Assembly (NCBI RefSeq): GCF_028607085.1
Contig: NZ_CP117411.1
Span: forward strand, 2,046,001-2,110,000
DNA: 64,000 nucleotides
Direction of reading: 5' to 3'
Origin: Sphingomonas naphthae
GTDB lineage: Bacteria; Pseudomonadota; Alphaproteobacteria; Sphingomonadales; Sphingomonadaceae
Made by a program: the position numbers and the translations under genes. Under the pieces are notes generated by a model. It did not search any database. It was not told where the DNA came from and saw only the letters and a program-made list of their open reading frames with translations. Positions 26,297 through 34,430 of this stretch are shown piece by piece (position 1 is the stretch's first letter; every line of letters begins with the position of its first letter).

Positions 26297-26517
26297 AACA
26301 CGCCGCCGCCCAGCATCAGCCGCAGCGCGCCGATCGCCAGCAAGGCGATGTTGAAGTTGCGGCCCGCATTGCCGCTGCTCGAAAGACTGCCGACCAGCAC
26401 GCCCACCACCGGCAGCGGCAGGATCAGCCAGTTCGCCCAGCCCATCAGAGGCAGGAAGGCCATCACCACGAGCGGGGTCGCAACGAGGCCGATCAGGATC
26501 GAGAGGATATTCAGCAT
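26293..26517 (-). CDS. Small membrane protein, 74 residues, unknown function
   Basis: ATG 26517 opens a 74-residue protein with three hydrophobic stretches: ILIGLVATPLVVMAFLPL, WLILPLPVVGVLVGSL and a C-terminal ALLAIGALRLMLGG. It is almost entirely membrane-embedded. Longer in-frame starts up to 26838 would add residues from inside the lipoprotein gene's antisense and are rejected. It faces the lipoprotein gene across an AT-rich, partly palindromic spacer and converges on the PAS gene. Family unknown to me. Confidence 0.7.
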   Translation of the reverse strand: MLNILSILIGLVATPLVVMAFLPLMGWANWLILPLPVVGVLVGSLSSSGNAGRNFNIALLAIGALRLMLGGGVF

Positions 26518-26550
26518 GGCCCCAATGTCGCCCCTTCCGGCCGTTTCCGC

Positions 26551-26576
26551 AAGAGGTGTATTGTAATAATAACACG
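26551..26576. promoter_or_regulatory. AT-rich partial palindrome in divergent spacer
   Basis: Between the divergent small membrane gene and the lipoprotein gene, AGGTGT and ACACGCCT flank a run ATTGTAATAATA. It is one of the few AT-rich patches in this region and could hold an operator or a -10 element. The palindrome is imperfect. Confidence 0.3.
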
Positions 26577-26614
26577 CCTTGCTATCTGAAGGGCGATACG
26601 GAAGGACAGGCCCC

Positions 26615-27145
26615 ATGCGTTTCCCCATCCCGCCCCTCGCCCTGATCGCCCTGGCCCCGCTGGCGCTCGCCGCCTGCGACGTGAAGGTGGCGACGGAAAA
26701 CAAGGCTGACAGCGCGGCGGTCAGCATCGGCGGCCCCGATGAGGTCGCCTCGCTCGCCACGAAGAACGGCAGCACGACCGTCTCGATCCCCGGCCTCGGC
26801 ACGTCGATCACCGTTCCCAAGTTCAACCTGGGCGGCAAGACGATGAACTTGGACGGGATGCAGGTCTATCCCGGCACCGAGATCGTGACGATGGACATCA
26901 AGGACAGCAAGCGCAACGCGGACGGCGGCGGCAGCGTGCGTATCGGCTTCAACAGCGGCGACGCGCCCACCGCCATCGCGGATTATTACCGGAAGGCGGC
27001 CGCCGACGCGGGCTTCACCGTCGATGCCGCCAGCGGCACGAGCGGGGTCCACGGCACCAAGCCGGACGGCAAGGAATTCGCCGTCTCGATCGAACCCGCT
27101 GGCACCGGTTCGCGCGGCACGATCATCCTCAACGACGCGGACTGA
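26615..27145 (+). CDS. Predicted lipoprotein, unknown function
   Basis: A 176-residue protein with a lipoprotein signal peptide: MRFPIPPLALIALAPLALAAC, in which LALAAC is a lipobox with the acylated Cys at residue 21. The mature part is Gly/Asp/Thr-rich, with two blocks that look like beta-rich repeats (TKNGSTTVSIPG and TMDIKDSKRN) and a C-terminal alpha/beta segment with IADYYRKAAADAGFTV. GAAGGACAG lies about 6 bases before ATG 26615. A TTG at 26579 is in frame but would hide the signal peptide. Function unknown; likely in the outer or inner membrane facing the periplasm. Confidence 0.75.
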   Translation: MRFPIPPLALIALAPLALAACDVKVATENKADSAAVSIGGPDEVASLATKNGSTTVSIPGLGTSITVPKFNLGGKTMNLDGMQVYPGTEIVTMDIKDSKRNADGGGSVRIGFNSGDAPTAIADYYRKAAADAGFTVDAASGTSGVHGTKPDGKEFAVSIEPAGTGSRGTIILNDAD

Positions 27146-27203
27146 CGCAACCGATCCACGGGCTTCCTTGACGCGCGCGTCGGCGGGGCGCAGCCTCGCC
27201 CGC

Positions 27204-27599
27204 ATGCGGATCGAACTCACCCTGCTCGGCGCCACGCTCGTGCTGGCACTCGTCAACATCTTCGCCGCCGGGCGCGCGCGCACCGCGCAATATGGGACGA
27301 AGTGGAATGTCGGCGCGCGCGATGGCGAGATGCCGCCACTCAATCCGCTGGCGGGCCGCCTGTCGCGCGCGCAGGCCAATCTCTACGAGACCTTGCCGAT
27401 CTTCGCCGCCGCGATCCTCGCCTGCGCCGTCGCCGGGCGCTTCGACATGAAGACCGTGATTGGCGCGCATCTCTATTTCTTCGGGCGGCTGATCTACCTA
27501 CCGCTCTACGCCGCCGGCGTGCCGGTGGTGCGGACCCTGGTGTGGACGATCGCCACGTTCGGGCTCGTCCTCATCCTGTGGGCATTGCTGTTCGGCTGA
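27204..27599 (+). CDS. MAPEG-family membrane protein
   Basis: A 131-residue four-helix membrane protein of the MAPEG family (membrane-associated proteins in eicosanoid and glutathione metabolism). The clues are a conserved RLSRAQANLYETLPIFAAA block with the Arg/Asn/Glu positions of the family between helices 1 and 2, and AHLYFFGRLIYLPLYAAGVPVVRT, in pieces, near helix 3. Bacterial members are often of unknown substrate, some with glutathione transferase or peroxidase activity. ATG 27204 is 58 bases after the lipoprotein stop. The call rests on motif recognition only. Confidence 0.82.
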   Translation: MRIELTLLGATLVLALVNIFAAGRARTAQYGTKWNVGARDGEMPPLNPLAGRLSRAQANLYETLPIFAAAILACAVAGRFDMKTVIGAHLYFFGRLIYLPLYAAGVPVVRTLVWTIATFGLVLILWALLFG

Positions 27600-27623
27600 A
27601 GACCGTTCCGCGTCGATCCCGCG

Positions 27624-27761
27624 TCACCGCGCGTTGCGGGTGCACCAGATCAGCAGGCGGGCGAGCAGGCAGAAGCCGGGGACGTCGCTGCGCGTGGCGC
27701 GCACCCGGATGGGTGTGGAGGCCACGGTCTGGTCGGCAGTCTCGAAGTTCAGCGTCGCCAT
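27624..27761 (-). CDS. Possible 45-residue protein downstream of the GNAT/winged-helix genes
   Basis: ATG 27761 on the minus strand opens 45 codons ending TGA at 27624-27626. Evidence for coding is a GGGGAG ribosome site 7 bases upstream and third codon positions that are G or C in nearly every codon, as in the genes around it. The product starts MATLNFETADQT and ends in a hydrophobic, Cys-containing segment (GFCLLARLLIWC) with a basic tail, so it could be a membrane-associated peptide. It follows the winged-helix gene by 129 bases on the same strand. No family recognised. Confidence 0.45.
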   Translation of the reverse strand: MATLNFETADQTVASTPIRVRATRSDVPGFCLLARLLIWCTRNAR

Positions 27762-27890
27762 CGCCCGACTCCCCATGTCGTTCGGTTGAGGAGATCATTA
27801 TCCGCGCCACGTTGCAACTGCGTGACTGCCCGCTGAACGATAATTCGGCCGACGCCCGCGACGGGCGGTGCACATCGCGGCAATCCCGTC

Positions 27891-28289
27891 TCAATTGGCT
27901 TCGAGCGGCGCCAGCGCCCGCGCCATCAGCCGCCGCGCCTTGGGCGTGAGCCGCACGAAGGTGCTGCGCGAATCGTTGAGATTGGGCGTGCGGAGCAGCA
28001 GGCCGACCTCCACCAGATAGTTCAGCCAGCGCAGCGCGGTCGTCTGCGGCACGGCGGCAGCCATGCACAGGCTGGAGATCGACAGCACCTTGCGCTCCCC
28101 CTCCGCCACGACGAGATCGAGCAGCATGTCCCACGCCGGCTCGCCGAACAGGCCGGGGGCGAAGATGCGTTCGCGGCGGCGGCGCAGCGCCAGCGCGTCG
28201 CGCGCGGTCTGCACCATCACCTCGTCGAACAAAGGCGCGTCGTAGGACGCGGGTTCGGCGGCGGCATTGGCGGTGACGTTGCGGGTCAT
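27891..28289 (-). CDS. MarR-like winged-helix DNA-binding protein
   Basis: 132 residues. An N-terminal basic helix (ALALRRRRERIFAPGLFGEPAWDMLLDL, in pieces) precedes a winged helix-turn-helix: SSLCMAAAVPQTTALRWLNYLVEVGLLLR as helix-turn-recognition helix and NLNDSRSTFVRLTPKARRLM as the wing and last helix. This is a MarR-type arrangement. Its ATG overlaps the stop of the GNAT gene (28286-28289), so the two are co-translated. It is likely a regulator or partner of the GNAT product; targets are unknown. Confidence 0.75.
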   Translation of the reverse strand: MTRNVTANAAAEPASYDAPLFDEVMVQTARDALALRRRRERIFAPGLFGEPAWDMLLDLVVAEGERKVLSISSLCMAAAVPQTTALRWLNYLVEVGLLLRTPNLNDSRSTFVRLTPKARRLMARALAPLEAN

Positions 28290-29557
28290 TGGGCGCGCCC
28301 TCCGCCGATGGTGCGTATCTGTCCGGCGACCGACGCGGCGCTGCCGCGCTGGCTCGATCGGTCGAGCGGTCCGGGCTCGCTCCACCGCCCTTCGGGCCGG
28401 ATGATGACGAACGGGTCCACCCCGATAGCGACCGCCTCCGCCAGAGGTTCCAGATCGGCGCGCATCTCGACATAATCCACGTCGGAGAAGGAGAAGCGCG
28501 AGCTGCCCGCGATCTCGCGAAAGCCGAACACGCCCCAGAAGCGCGTCAGATCGGCCCGCGAATGGCCATATGCCTGGCGATAGCCCTTCTGGCGGCAGAT
28601 CTCGATTCCCTCGCGCACCAGCCGGAAGGCCAGCTTGGTCGAGCGGAAGTGGCTGCGCACCGCCAGCCGCTCGATCTTCACGAAACCGCCGAAGAAGCGC
28701 ATCCTGAGGCATCCGGCGACCTCGCCATCGACCTCGCCCAGCAGGTGCATGGCGCAGAAATCGTTGCCGTCGAATTCCTCGTCATAGGGGCAATATTGCT
28801 CGCTCATGTAGGTCGCCGCGCGCACGGTGAAGACCTTCATCACGTCTTCCATGTTCCGCGCCACCCGCACCGAAAGCCGGCGGGCCGGGCGCGGCGCGGG
28901 CAGCGCCGGGGCGGCGGCGGGCATCGTCTTCTCGTCCAGCGCGGCCGCCGCCGTGCCGCTTTCGGGCAGCACCACCAGCAGATCGGCCGGCGCGCCCGGA
29001 TAGAGCGTGTCGGCGCGCAGGAAGCCCATCGCCGGCACCAGCTTGTTGGTGTGCCCCGTCGTCACCCGCGTGAAGAGCGCGCAACCCTGCGGCGCCATCC
29101 GGCCGATCCAGAAGGTGAGCGCCTTCATCGCCGGGCCGAAGGCGGCCGGCGTGAACACGAGCGCCGCGTAGATCGCCGCCGGCGTCTCGCCCGGCCGGCA
29201 GACATGCGCCAGATCGGGATCGGAACCCCGGAAGCCGCCCGATACGATCGCCTGCGCCCCGGCCTCGGTCAGCGGGATCAGGCCGTTGAACACCGTCTTG
29301 CCGGCGGGGATCCCCGCCCCGCTCACGATCGGCAGGATATCGGGATTGTGCGCCAGCAGCCGTTCCAGCGTGGCATCGTCCATCAGGCCGGGGAGCACGC
29401 CGCGCGCGACCGCCATCGCCGCCTTGGCCTCGGCCACCGTCGCGGCACGCACGTGGGGCGTAGCCCGCACCGATTCCATGAGCCGTTTCATTCGCGCGCT
29501 GAACGCCAGCTTCTTGAAGCCATCGATCCCAGCGTTTACCTGTGGCTCGTGACGCAT
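28286..29557 (-). CDS. Two-part protein with C-terminal GNAT acyltransferase domain
   Basis: A 423-residue soluble protein. Residues ~228-380 form a GNAT fold: RNMEDVMKVFTVRAATYM, then DGNDFCAMHLLGEVDGEVAG as the central strands, FVKIERLAVRSHFR as the acetyl-CoA-loop strand, and FWGVFGFREI at the end. Residues ~30-215 are a separate domain, with FWIGRMAPQGCALFTRVTTGHTNKL, in pieces, that may be a second, divergent GNAT-like or lyase-like fold; I cannot name it. The middle linker is Ala/Pro-rich and the last ~40 residues look disordered. Gene pairing with a winged-helix protein (4-base overlap) and a divergent LysR regulator suggests a regulated acylation pathway. Substrate unknown. Confidence 0.7.
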   Translation of the reverse strand: MRHEPQVNAGIDGFKKLAFSARMKRLMESVRATPHVRAATVAEAKAAMAVARGVLPGLMDDATLERLLAHNPDILPIVSGAGIPAGKTVFNGLIPLTEAGAQAIVSGGFRGSDPDLAHVCRPGETPAAIYAALVFTPAAFGPAMKALTFWIGRMAPQGCALFTRVTTGHTNKLVPAMGFLRADTLYPGAPADLLVVLPESGTAAAALDEKTMPAAAPALPAPRPARRLSVRVARNMEDVMKVFTVRAATYMSEQYCPYDEEFDGNDFCAMHLLGEVDGEVAGCLRMRFFGGFVKIERLAVRSHFRSTKLAFRLVREGIEICRQKGYRQAYGHSRADLTRFWGVFGFREIAGSSRFSFSDVDYVEMRADLEPLAEAVAIGVDPFVIIRPEGRWSEPGPLDRSSQRGSAASVAGQIRTIGGGRAQ

Positions 29558-29617
29558 GAGTCCCGTCCCTTTTCCTGTCGTCGTCCGGCGATCCGACGTC
29601 CTTGGGGGGAATAGTTA

Positions 29618-30679
29618 ATGGCCAACGGCCGTCCTGCCGTGCCGCAGAAAGTGAACAGGGGTGTTCAACCGGCTGATCCGGTCGGCACGGCGCCGCGCTA
29701 TCGGTGGGACGACCTGCGCCTGTTCATGCTGGCCGCCGAAGCGGGCAGCCTGCGCGCCGCCGCGCAATCCGCCGGCTGCTCGATCAACACCGTGCGCAAC
29801 CGCATCGAACAGCTGGAACATGATCTCGGCTTCATCGTCGCCAAGCGATCGGTCGACGGCTTCATCCTGACCGCCGAGGGCCAGGACATGCTCTCGATCG
29901 CACGGGAGATGTCGAGCGGCGCCTCCGCGCTCGATCGCCTCACCCGCAAGCGCGGCGAGCGATCCGCCCGCAAGGTGGCGGTGCAGGTGACCGAGGGGCT
30001 CGGCACCTTCTGGCTGATGCCGCGCATCGTCGATTTCCAGGCCGAGCATCCCGATCTCACGGTCGAGCTGACCTGCGACATGAAGCCGGTCGACGTCTCT
30101 TTCCGCGACATCGACATCGCCGTGCAGCTCGAACAGCCGCGCCACCCCGATCTGGTGATCCAGCGGCTCGGCACGCTCCACCTGATGCCTTTCGCCGCGC
30201 CCCAATATATCCGCGCGCACGGCACGCCTTCGACGATCCAGGATCTGTTCGATCACAAGCTGGTACTCCAGAAATCGGAGCAGGTGTCGCAGGAGGGCAC
30301 CGAGCTGGTGCTGGGCAGCACCCTGCCACCGGGCACCGTCAGCATCAGCGCCAACACCAGCTCGGCCCATTACTGGGCGATTGCGCGCGGCGCCGGCATC
30401 GGCCTGTTGCCGACCTATGCGCGCGCGGTGAACCGCCGGGTCGTGCCGGTCGACATCGGCCTGAAACTGCGCCGCGACATCTTTCTGGTCTATCACCCCG
30501 ACGCCAAGCGCTCGCGCGCCGCCGAGCAGGCCATCGCCTGGATCCGCGCCTCGTTCGACGCCGAACTCTACCCCTGGTTCGCCGACCAGTTCGTCCACCC
30601 CACCGACCTGGAACGCCACTTCCACGACGGCACGGTCGTGAAGCTGTTCGACGACATGCAGGACGTGGAGATTCGATAG
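29618..30679 (+). CDS. LysR-family transcriptional regulator
   Basis: A 353-residue LysR regulator. After a ~28-residue N-terminal extension comes the winged helix (DDLRLFMLAAEAGSLRAAA, CSINTVRNRIEQLEHDLGF) and the linker helix. The ligand-binding part of two alpha/beta lobes follows (residues ~120-330, with VAVQVTEGLGTFWLMPRI and GIGLLPTYARAVNRRVVPVD, in pieces). Members usually control a divergent or adjacent gene. Here the minus-strand GNAT gene starts only 60 bases away and the ATP-grasp-like gene follows 98 bases downstream, so either could be a target. GGGGGGA lies 8 bases before ATG 29618. Confidence 0.9.
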   Translation: MANGRPAVPQKVNRGVQPADPVGTAPRYRWDDLRLFMLAAEAGSLRAAAQSAGCSINTVRNRIEQLEHDLGFIVAKRSVDGFILTAEGQDMLSIAREMSSGASALDRLTRKRGERSARKVAVQVTEGLGTFWLMPRIVDFQAEHPDLTVELTCDMKPVDVSFRDIDIAVQLEQPRHPDLVIQRLGTLHLMPFAAPQYIRAHGTPSTIQDLFDHKLVLQKSEQVSQEGTELVLGSTLPPGTVSISANTSSAHYWAIARGAGIGLLPTYARAVNRRVVPVDIGLKLRRDIFLVYHPDAKRSRAAEQAIAWIRASFDAELYPWFADQFVHPTDLERHFHDGTVVKLFDDMQDVEIR

Positions 30680-30777
30680 GAAATCCCCCCTCAACATCCT
30701 GAACACCCCTAGGCAACTTTCGCGCGCGCGCCCGCGTAGCCGTACGCGCTAAGCCGGCCGGGAGAAGGGGGACAGGC

Positions 30778-32127
30778 ATGATCGACACCGCCGCCGCGCG
30801 CTATCGGGCGCTGCTCCATGGCGGCGATCCGCTCGCCACCGCCGCGCAATTCCTGGCGCTTCAGGCCGAACAGGGCCTCACCTATCGCGGCCAGCCCGTA
30901 TGCGCGACGATCCAGCCGCGCTTCCTGCCCGCCGCCGATCATGCCGCCTTCCTCGCCGCCGGCCGGATCGGCGCGGGGTTGATCGGCCGCGCCGACGCGC
31001 ATTTTCGCGCGAGCCAGCCCCTGCGCGACCGCCTGTTCGGCGATCACCCCCAGCGCCACCTGCTCGACGCGCACGACCGTTTCCTCCCCGATCCCTGCGG
31101 CCGCTTCGACGCCCTGGTCGATCGCGGCGGGAGGCCGTGGTTCATCGAATATAATGCCGGGCTGTGCGGCGGCCTCTATTTCGCCGAGGCGCTGGCCGCC
31201 GCCTTCGACACGCTGGCGCCGATGCAGGCGCTGCGGGCGGAACTGCCGCTGCGCTTCCAGCCGACGTCCGCGCCTTATGTCGATGCGCTCCAGACGGCCT
31301 ATTCGCGCGATTTCGGCGGCATCATCCTGCGCGCCCTGTTCCTCGCGCCCGACGGGGCGGCCGGCGATCTCTATGCGTCCCACGCCGAAATCCACATGAT
31401 GGCGGCGGAGATGGCCCGGCGCGGCATCGAGGCGCGCATCCTCCGCGCCTCCGACGTGCGCCACGACGGCGCCCGCGTGGCGCAGGGTGACTGGGTCGCC
31501 GACATCGTCATCGTGCTCGACTGGCTGGCGCTGATCGCGCAGCCCGCCGCCGCGCCCCTGTTTGTGCCGCGCACGACCGGAGGAAGCTGGATCGTCAACA
31601 GCCTGGGCGCCGCCATCTACCGGGGCGGCAAGCATCTGTTCGCGCTGATGAGCGACCCCGCGATCGACCTCGCCGAAACCGACGACGAACGCCGCTGGAT
31701 CGCCGACCACGTCCCCTGGACCCGCATCCTCGCCCCCGGCCCCACCATTGGCCTGTCGGGCGAGCCGACCGACCTCCTCGCCCACCTGCGCGCCGAACGC
31801 GAGCGGCTGGTGCTGAAGCCCTGTTTCGCGATGGGCGGGCGCGGCGTGATGCTGGGCTGGAAGGTGGACGCCACGACCTGGGATCGCGCGATCGAGCAGG
31901 CGCTCGGCGAACCCACCATCGCCCAGGCCCGCATCGACATGGCGAGCGAAACCTACGCCTGCCCCCAAGGCGCCACCGTCACCGACCGCGCGCTGGAAAG
32001 CGACCTGTGCTGCTACATCTGGCACCAGAGCGAGGCCCACGGCCTCCACTGCCGCGCCTCCGACACGGGGATGATGAATCTGGCGGGCGGTGGGGCGAGC
32101 GTCGTGCCGGTGTTCGTGGCGGGCTAA
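30778..32127 (+). CDS. ATP-grasp-like protein of unknown substrate
   Basis: A 449-residue soluble protein. Features suggest an ATP-grasp ligase related to the glutathionylspermidine-synthase or circularly permuted type. WFIEYNAGLCGG is a Glu/Asn metal-site candidate around residue 125. DWVADIVIVLDWL and GGSWIVNSLGAAIYRGGKHLFALM lie in the middle. Nucleotide-binding strand ERLVLKPCFAMGGRGVMLG is at ~340-360 and GGASVVPVFVAG at the C-terminus. Such enzymes form amide bonds between a carboxylate and an amine at the cost of ATP. It follows the LysR regulator by 98 bases. Identification is by pattern only, and I cannot name substrates. Confidence 0.55.
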   Translation: MIDTAAARYRALLHGGDPLATAAQFLALQAEQGLTYRGQPVCATIQPRFLPAADHAAFLAAGRIGAGLIGRADAHFRASQPLRDRLFGDHPQRHLLDAHDRFLPDPCGRFDALVDRGGRPWFIEYNAGLCGGLYFAEALAAAFDTLAPMQALRAELPLRFQPTSAPYVDALQTAYSRDFGGIILRALFLAPDGAAGDLYASHAEIHMMAAEMARRGIEARILRASDVRHDGARVAQGDWVADIVIVLDWLALIAQPAAAPLFVPRTTGGSWIVNSLGAAIYRGGKHLFALMSDPAIDLAETDDERRWIADHVPWTRILAPGPTIGLSGEPTDLLAHLRAERERLVLKPCFAMGGRGVMLGWKVDATTWDRAIEQALGEPTIAQARIDMASETYACPQGATVTDRALESDLCCYIWHQSEAHGLHCRASDTGMMNLAGGGASVVPVFVAG

Positions 32128-32131
32128 ACGC

Positions 32132-32587
32132 TCAAGCGCGCCGCTTCACCCGCATCACCGCCTCGTCCAGCGCCGACAGGAACCGAGACCGATCCGTTTT
32201 CGAAAACGGCGCCGGCCCGCCCAGCTGCTCCCCGCCCGCGCGCAGGTCCGCCATGATCGCGCGCACCGCGATCTGCGAGCCGATCGAACTTGAGGTGAAC
32301 GGCTTGCCTGCTGGCGACAGCACGCTCGCCCCCGCCTTGATGCAGCGATCGGCCAGCAGGATATCGGCCGTCACCACGATGGCGTCGGCGCCCGCCGCTT
32401 CGGCGATCCAGTCGTCGGCCGCGTCGAAGCCGTCGCTCACGACGACACGGCTCAACAGCGGATGGGCAGGAATGCGAAGATGGCTGTTGCTGACGATGGT
32501 GACGGCCACCTCGTGACGGAAAGCGACCTTGTAGATCTCCTCCTTCACCGGGCAGGCATCACCGTCGACCAGGATGCGCGGGGTCAT
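32132..32587 (-). CDS. YaiI/YqxD family protein (DUF188)
   Basis: A 151-residue protein of the UPF0178 (DUF188) family. It opens with ILVDGDACPVKEEIYKVA, in which the Asp-rich strand resembles PIN/NYN nuclease active sites. VVSDGFDAADDWIAE, DAIVVTADILLADRCIKAGA, in pieces, and SIGSQIAVRAIMADLR follow. Members are widespread and lack an assigned function; a nuclease role is inferred from the fold. Its ATG overlaps the stop of the RNA helicase gene by 4 bases, so they form an operon and a role in RNA handling is plausible. It ends 5 bases from the converging ATP-grasp-like gene. Confidence 0.88.
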   Translation of the reverse strand: MTPRILVDGDACPVKEEIYKVAFRHEVAVTIVSNSHLRIPAHPLLSRVVVSDGFDAADDWIAEAAGADAIVVTADILLADRCIKAGASVLSPAGKPFTSSSIGSQIAVRAIMADLRAGGEQLGGPAPFSKTDRSRFLSALDEAVMRVKRRA

Positions 32588-34308
32588 CGCCGGCCGCGTG
32601 GTCCGCCCTGGGTGGGGCGTGCCGCGAAGCGGCCACGCGGGGGGCCGTCGTTCGCGCCACCGCGAGGGGCGCCACGCGGGGCGCCGCGCGGCGGGCCATC
32701 GGGCGGGCCGGCCATCGGCAGGATCTGCAACTCGCCCTCGGGATCGGCCGAGGCGGTTCGCTTGAACGCCGCCATGAACTTGGCCGCCGCGACCTTGGGA
32801 ATCTCGAACGCCGTCTCCTCGTTCGAGATGCGGATCGCGCCGATCTCGGACTTGGTGATGTGCCCGCGACGGCAGAGCAGGGGCAGCAGCCAGCGCGGAT
32901 CGGCATTCTGGCGGCGGCCGATGTTCATGCGGAACCAGCTCGTATCCTCGAAACCGGGGCGCGGCCCCTCGGGCCGGGCGGCGCGCGCGGCGGCGGGGCC
33001 GCCCTCGATCAATTCCTCGGCGGCGGGCAGCTTGGCGCGGTGGGCGCGGATCAGCATGGCGGCGATTTCCTCGGCGCCCTTCTCGGCCAGCAGCCGCTCG
33101 CCCAGCGCGCGATCCTCGTCGTCCAGCTCGACCGGCTCGGCCAGCGTCTTGAGCAGGCGATCGCGATCGGCCTCGGCGATCTGCGCCACGGTGGGGGGCG
33201 TGGTCCATTCGACCGACACGCGCGCGTCGCGCAGCAGCCCTTCGGTGCGGCGGCGGCGCGGATAGGGCACGACCAGCACGGCGGTGCCCTTCTTGCCGGC
33301 GCGACCGGTGCGGCCCGAACGGTGCTGGAGCGCCTCGGCATCGCGCGGCAGCTCGACATGGATGACGAGGCTCAGCGACGGCAGATCGATGCCGCGCGCC
33401 GCCACGTCGGTCGCCACGCACACCCGCGCGCGGCGGTCGCGCAGCGCCTGCAACGCATGGTTGCGCTCGCTCTGGCTATGTTCGCCGGACAAAGCGACGG
33501 CCGCGAAGCCGCGCTCGACCAGATTGTTGTGGAGGTGGCGCACCGCCTCCCGCGTGGCGCAGAACAGCATCGCCGTGTCGGGTTCGTGGAAGCGCAGCAG
33601 ATTGACCACCGCATTCTCGATGTCCGACGGCGCCACCGTCACCGCCTGATAGGAAATGTCGCCATGGCCCCGCTCGGCGCCCAGCGTCGAGATGGTGAAA
33701 GCGTCCTTCTGATAGCGCCGCGCCAGCGCCACGATCGGCTTGGGCATCGTCGCCGAGAACAGGAGGGTGCGGCGGGTGGCGGGCGTCGCGTCGAGGATCT
33801 GCTCCAGATCCTCGCGGAAGCCCATGTCGAGCATCTCGTCGGCCTCGTCGAGCACCGCCACCTTCAGCGCCGACAGGTCGAGCGCGCCGCGCTCCAGATG
33901 GTCGCGCAAACGCCCCGGCGTGCCGACGACGATATGCGCGCCCTGCGCCAGCGCCCGCCGCTCGCGCATCGCATCCATACCGCCGACGCACGACACGATG
34001 CGGGCATGCGCCTTGCCGTAGAGCCACTGGAGTTCGCGGGCGACCTGCAACGCCAGCTCGCGCGTCGGCGCGATCACCAGCGACAGCGGGAAGGCGGGGC
34101 GATCCATCCGCCCGTCCTCCGAAAAGAGCTGCGGGGCCATGGCCATGCCGAAGGCGACGGTCTTGCCGGAGCCGGTCTGCGCGGAGACGATCAGGTCGCG
34201 CCCGTCCGCCTCCTCCTGAAGCACGGCGGCCTGGACGGCGGTAGGGGCGGCATAGCCGCGCTCGGTCAGCGCCTCGACGATGGGCGCGGGTAAACGGCTG
34301 AAAGGCAT
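32584..34308 (-). CDS. DEAD-box RNA helicase, DeaD/CsdA-like
   Basis: A 574-residue RNA helicase. Motifs in order are the Q-motif TAVQAAVLQ, Walker A AQTGSGKT, PTRELALQV, TPGRLRDHL, VLDEADEMLDMGF, SATMP, then the second RecA lobe with ARGIDLP and HRSGRTGRAG. A DbpA/CsdA-type RNA-binding domain (residues ~455-525, MNIGRRQNADPRWLLPLLC and FEIPKVAAAKFM) and a Gly/Arg/Pro-rich tail with repeated PRGAPRG complete it. The tail resembles RGG-type RNA contacts. It likely acts in ribosome assembly or mRNA turnover, often in cold. It overlaps the DUF188 gene by 4 bases. Confidence 0.92.
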   Translation of the reverse strand: MPFSRLPAPIVEALTERGYAAPTAVQAAVLQEEADGRDLIVSAQTGSGKTVAFGMAMAPQLFSEDGRMDRPAFPLSLVIAPTRELALQVARELQWLYGKAHARIVSCVGGMDAMRERRALAQGAHIVVGTPGRLRDHLERGALDLSALKVAVLDEADEMLDMGFREDLEQILDATPATRRTLLFSATMPKPIVALARRYQKDAFTISTLGAERGHGDISYQAVTVAPSDIENAVVNLLRFHEPDTAMLFCATREAVRHLHNNLVERGFAAVALSGEHSQSERNHALQALRDRRARVCVATDVAARGIDLPSLSLVIHVELPRDAEALQHRSGRTGRAGKKGTAVLVVPYPRRRRTEGLLRDARVSVEWTTPPTVAQIAEADRDRLLKTLAEPVELDDEDRALGERLLAEKGAEEIAAMLIRAHRAKLPAAEELIEGGPAAARAARPEGPRPGFEDTSWFRMNIGRRQNADPRWLLPLLCRRGHITKSEIGAIRISNEETAFEIPKVAAAKFMAAFKRTASADPEGELQILPMAGPPDGPPRGAPRGAPRGGANDGPPRGRFAARPTQGGPRGRR

Positions 34309-34430
34309 GATGTGTAGGTGGTGCTTTGCTGCTGGGGGACAAGGCGGCCCGGAGCCGCATTTGACCCCTCCTAACACAGCTTGCGCGAAAAGTCGTGCGC
34401 GATGGCGAGGGCGCGTTCGGGCGCCCGATC

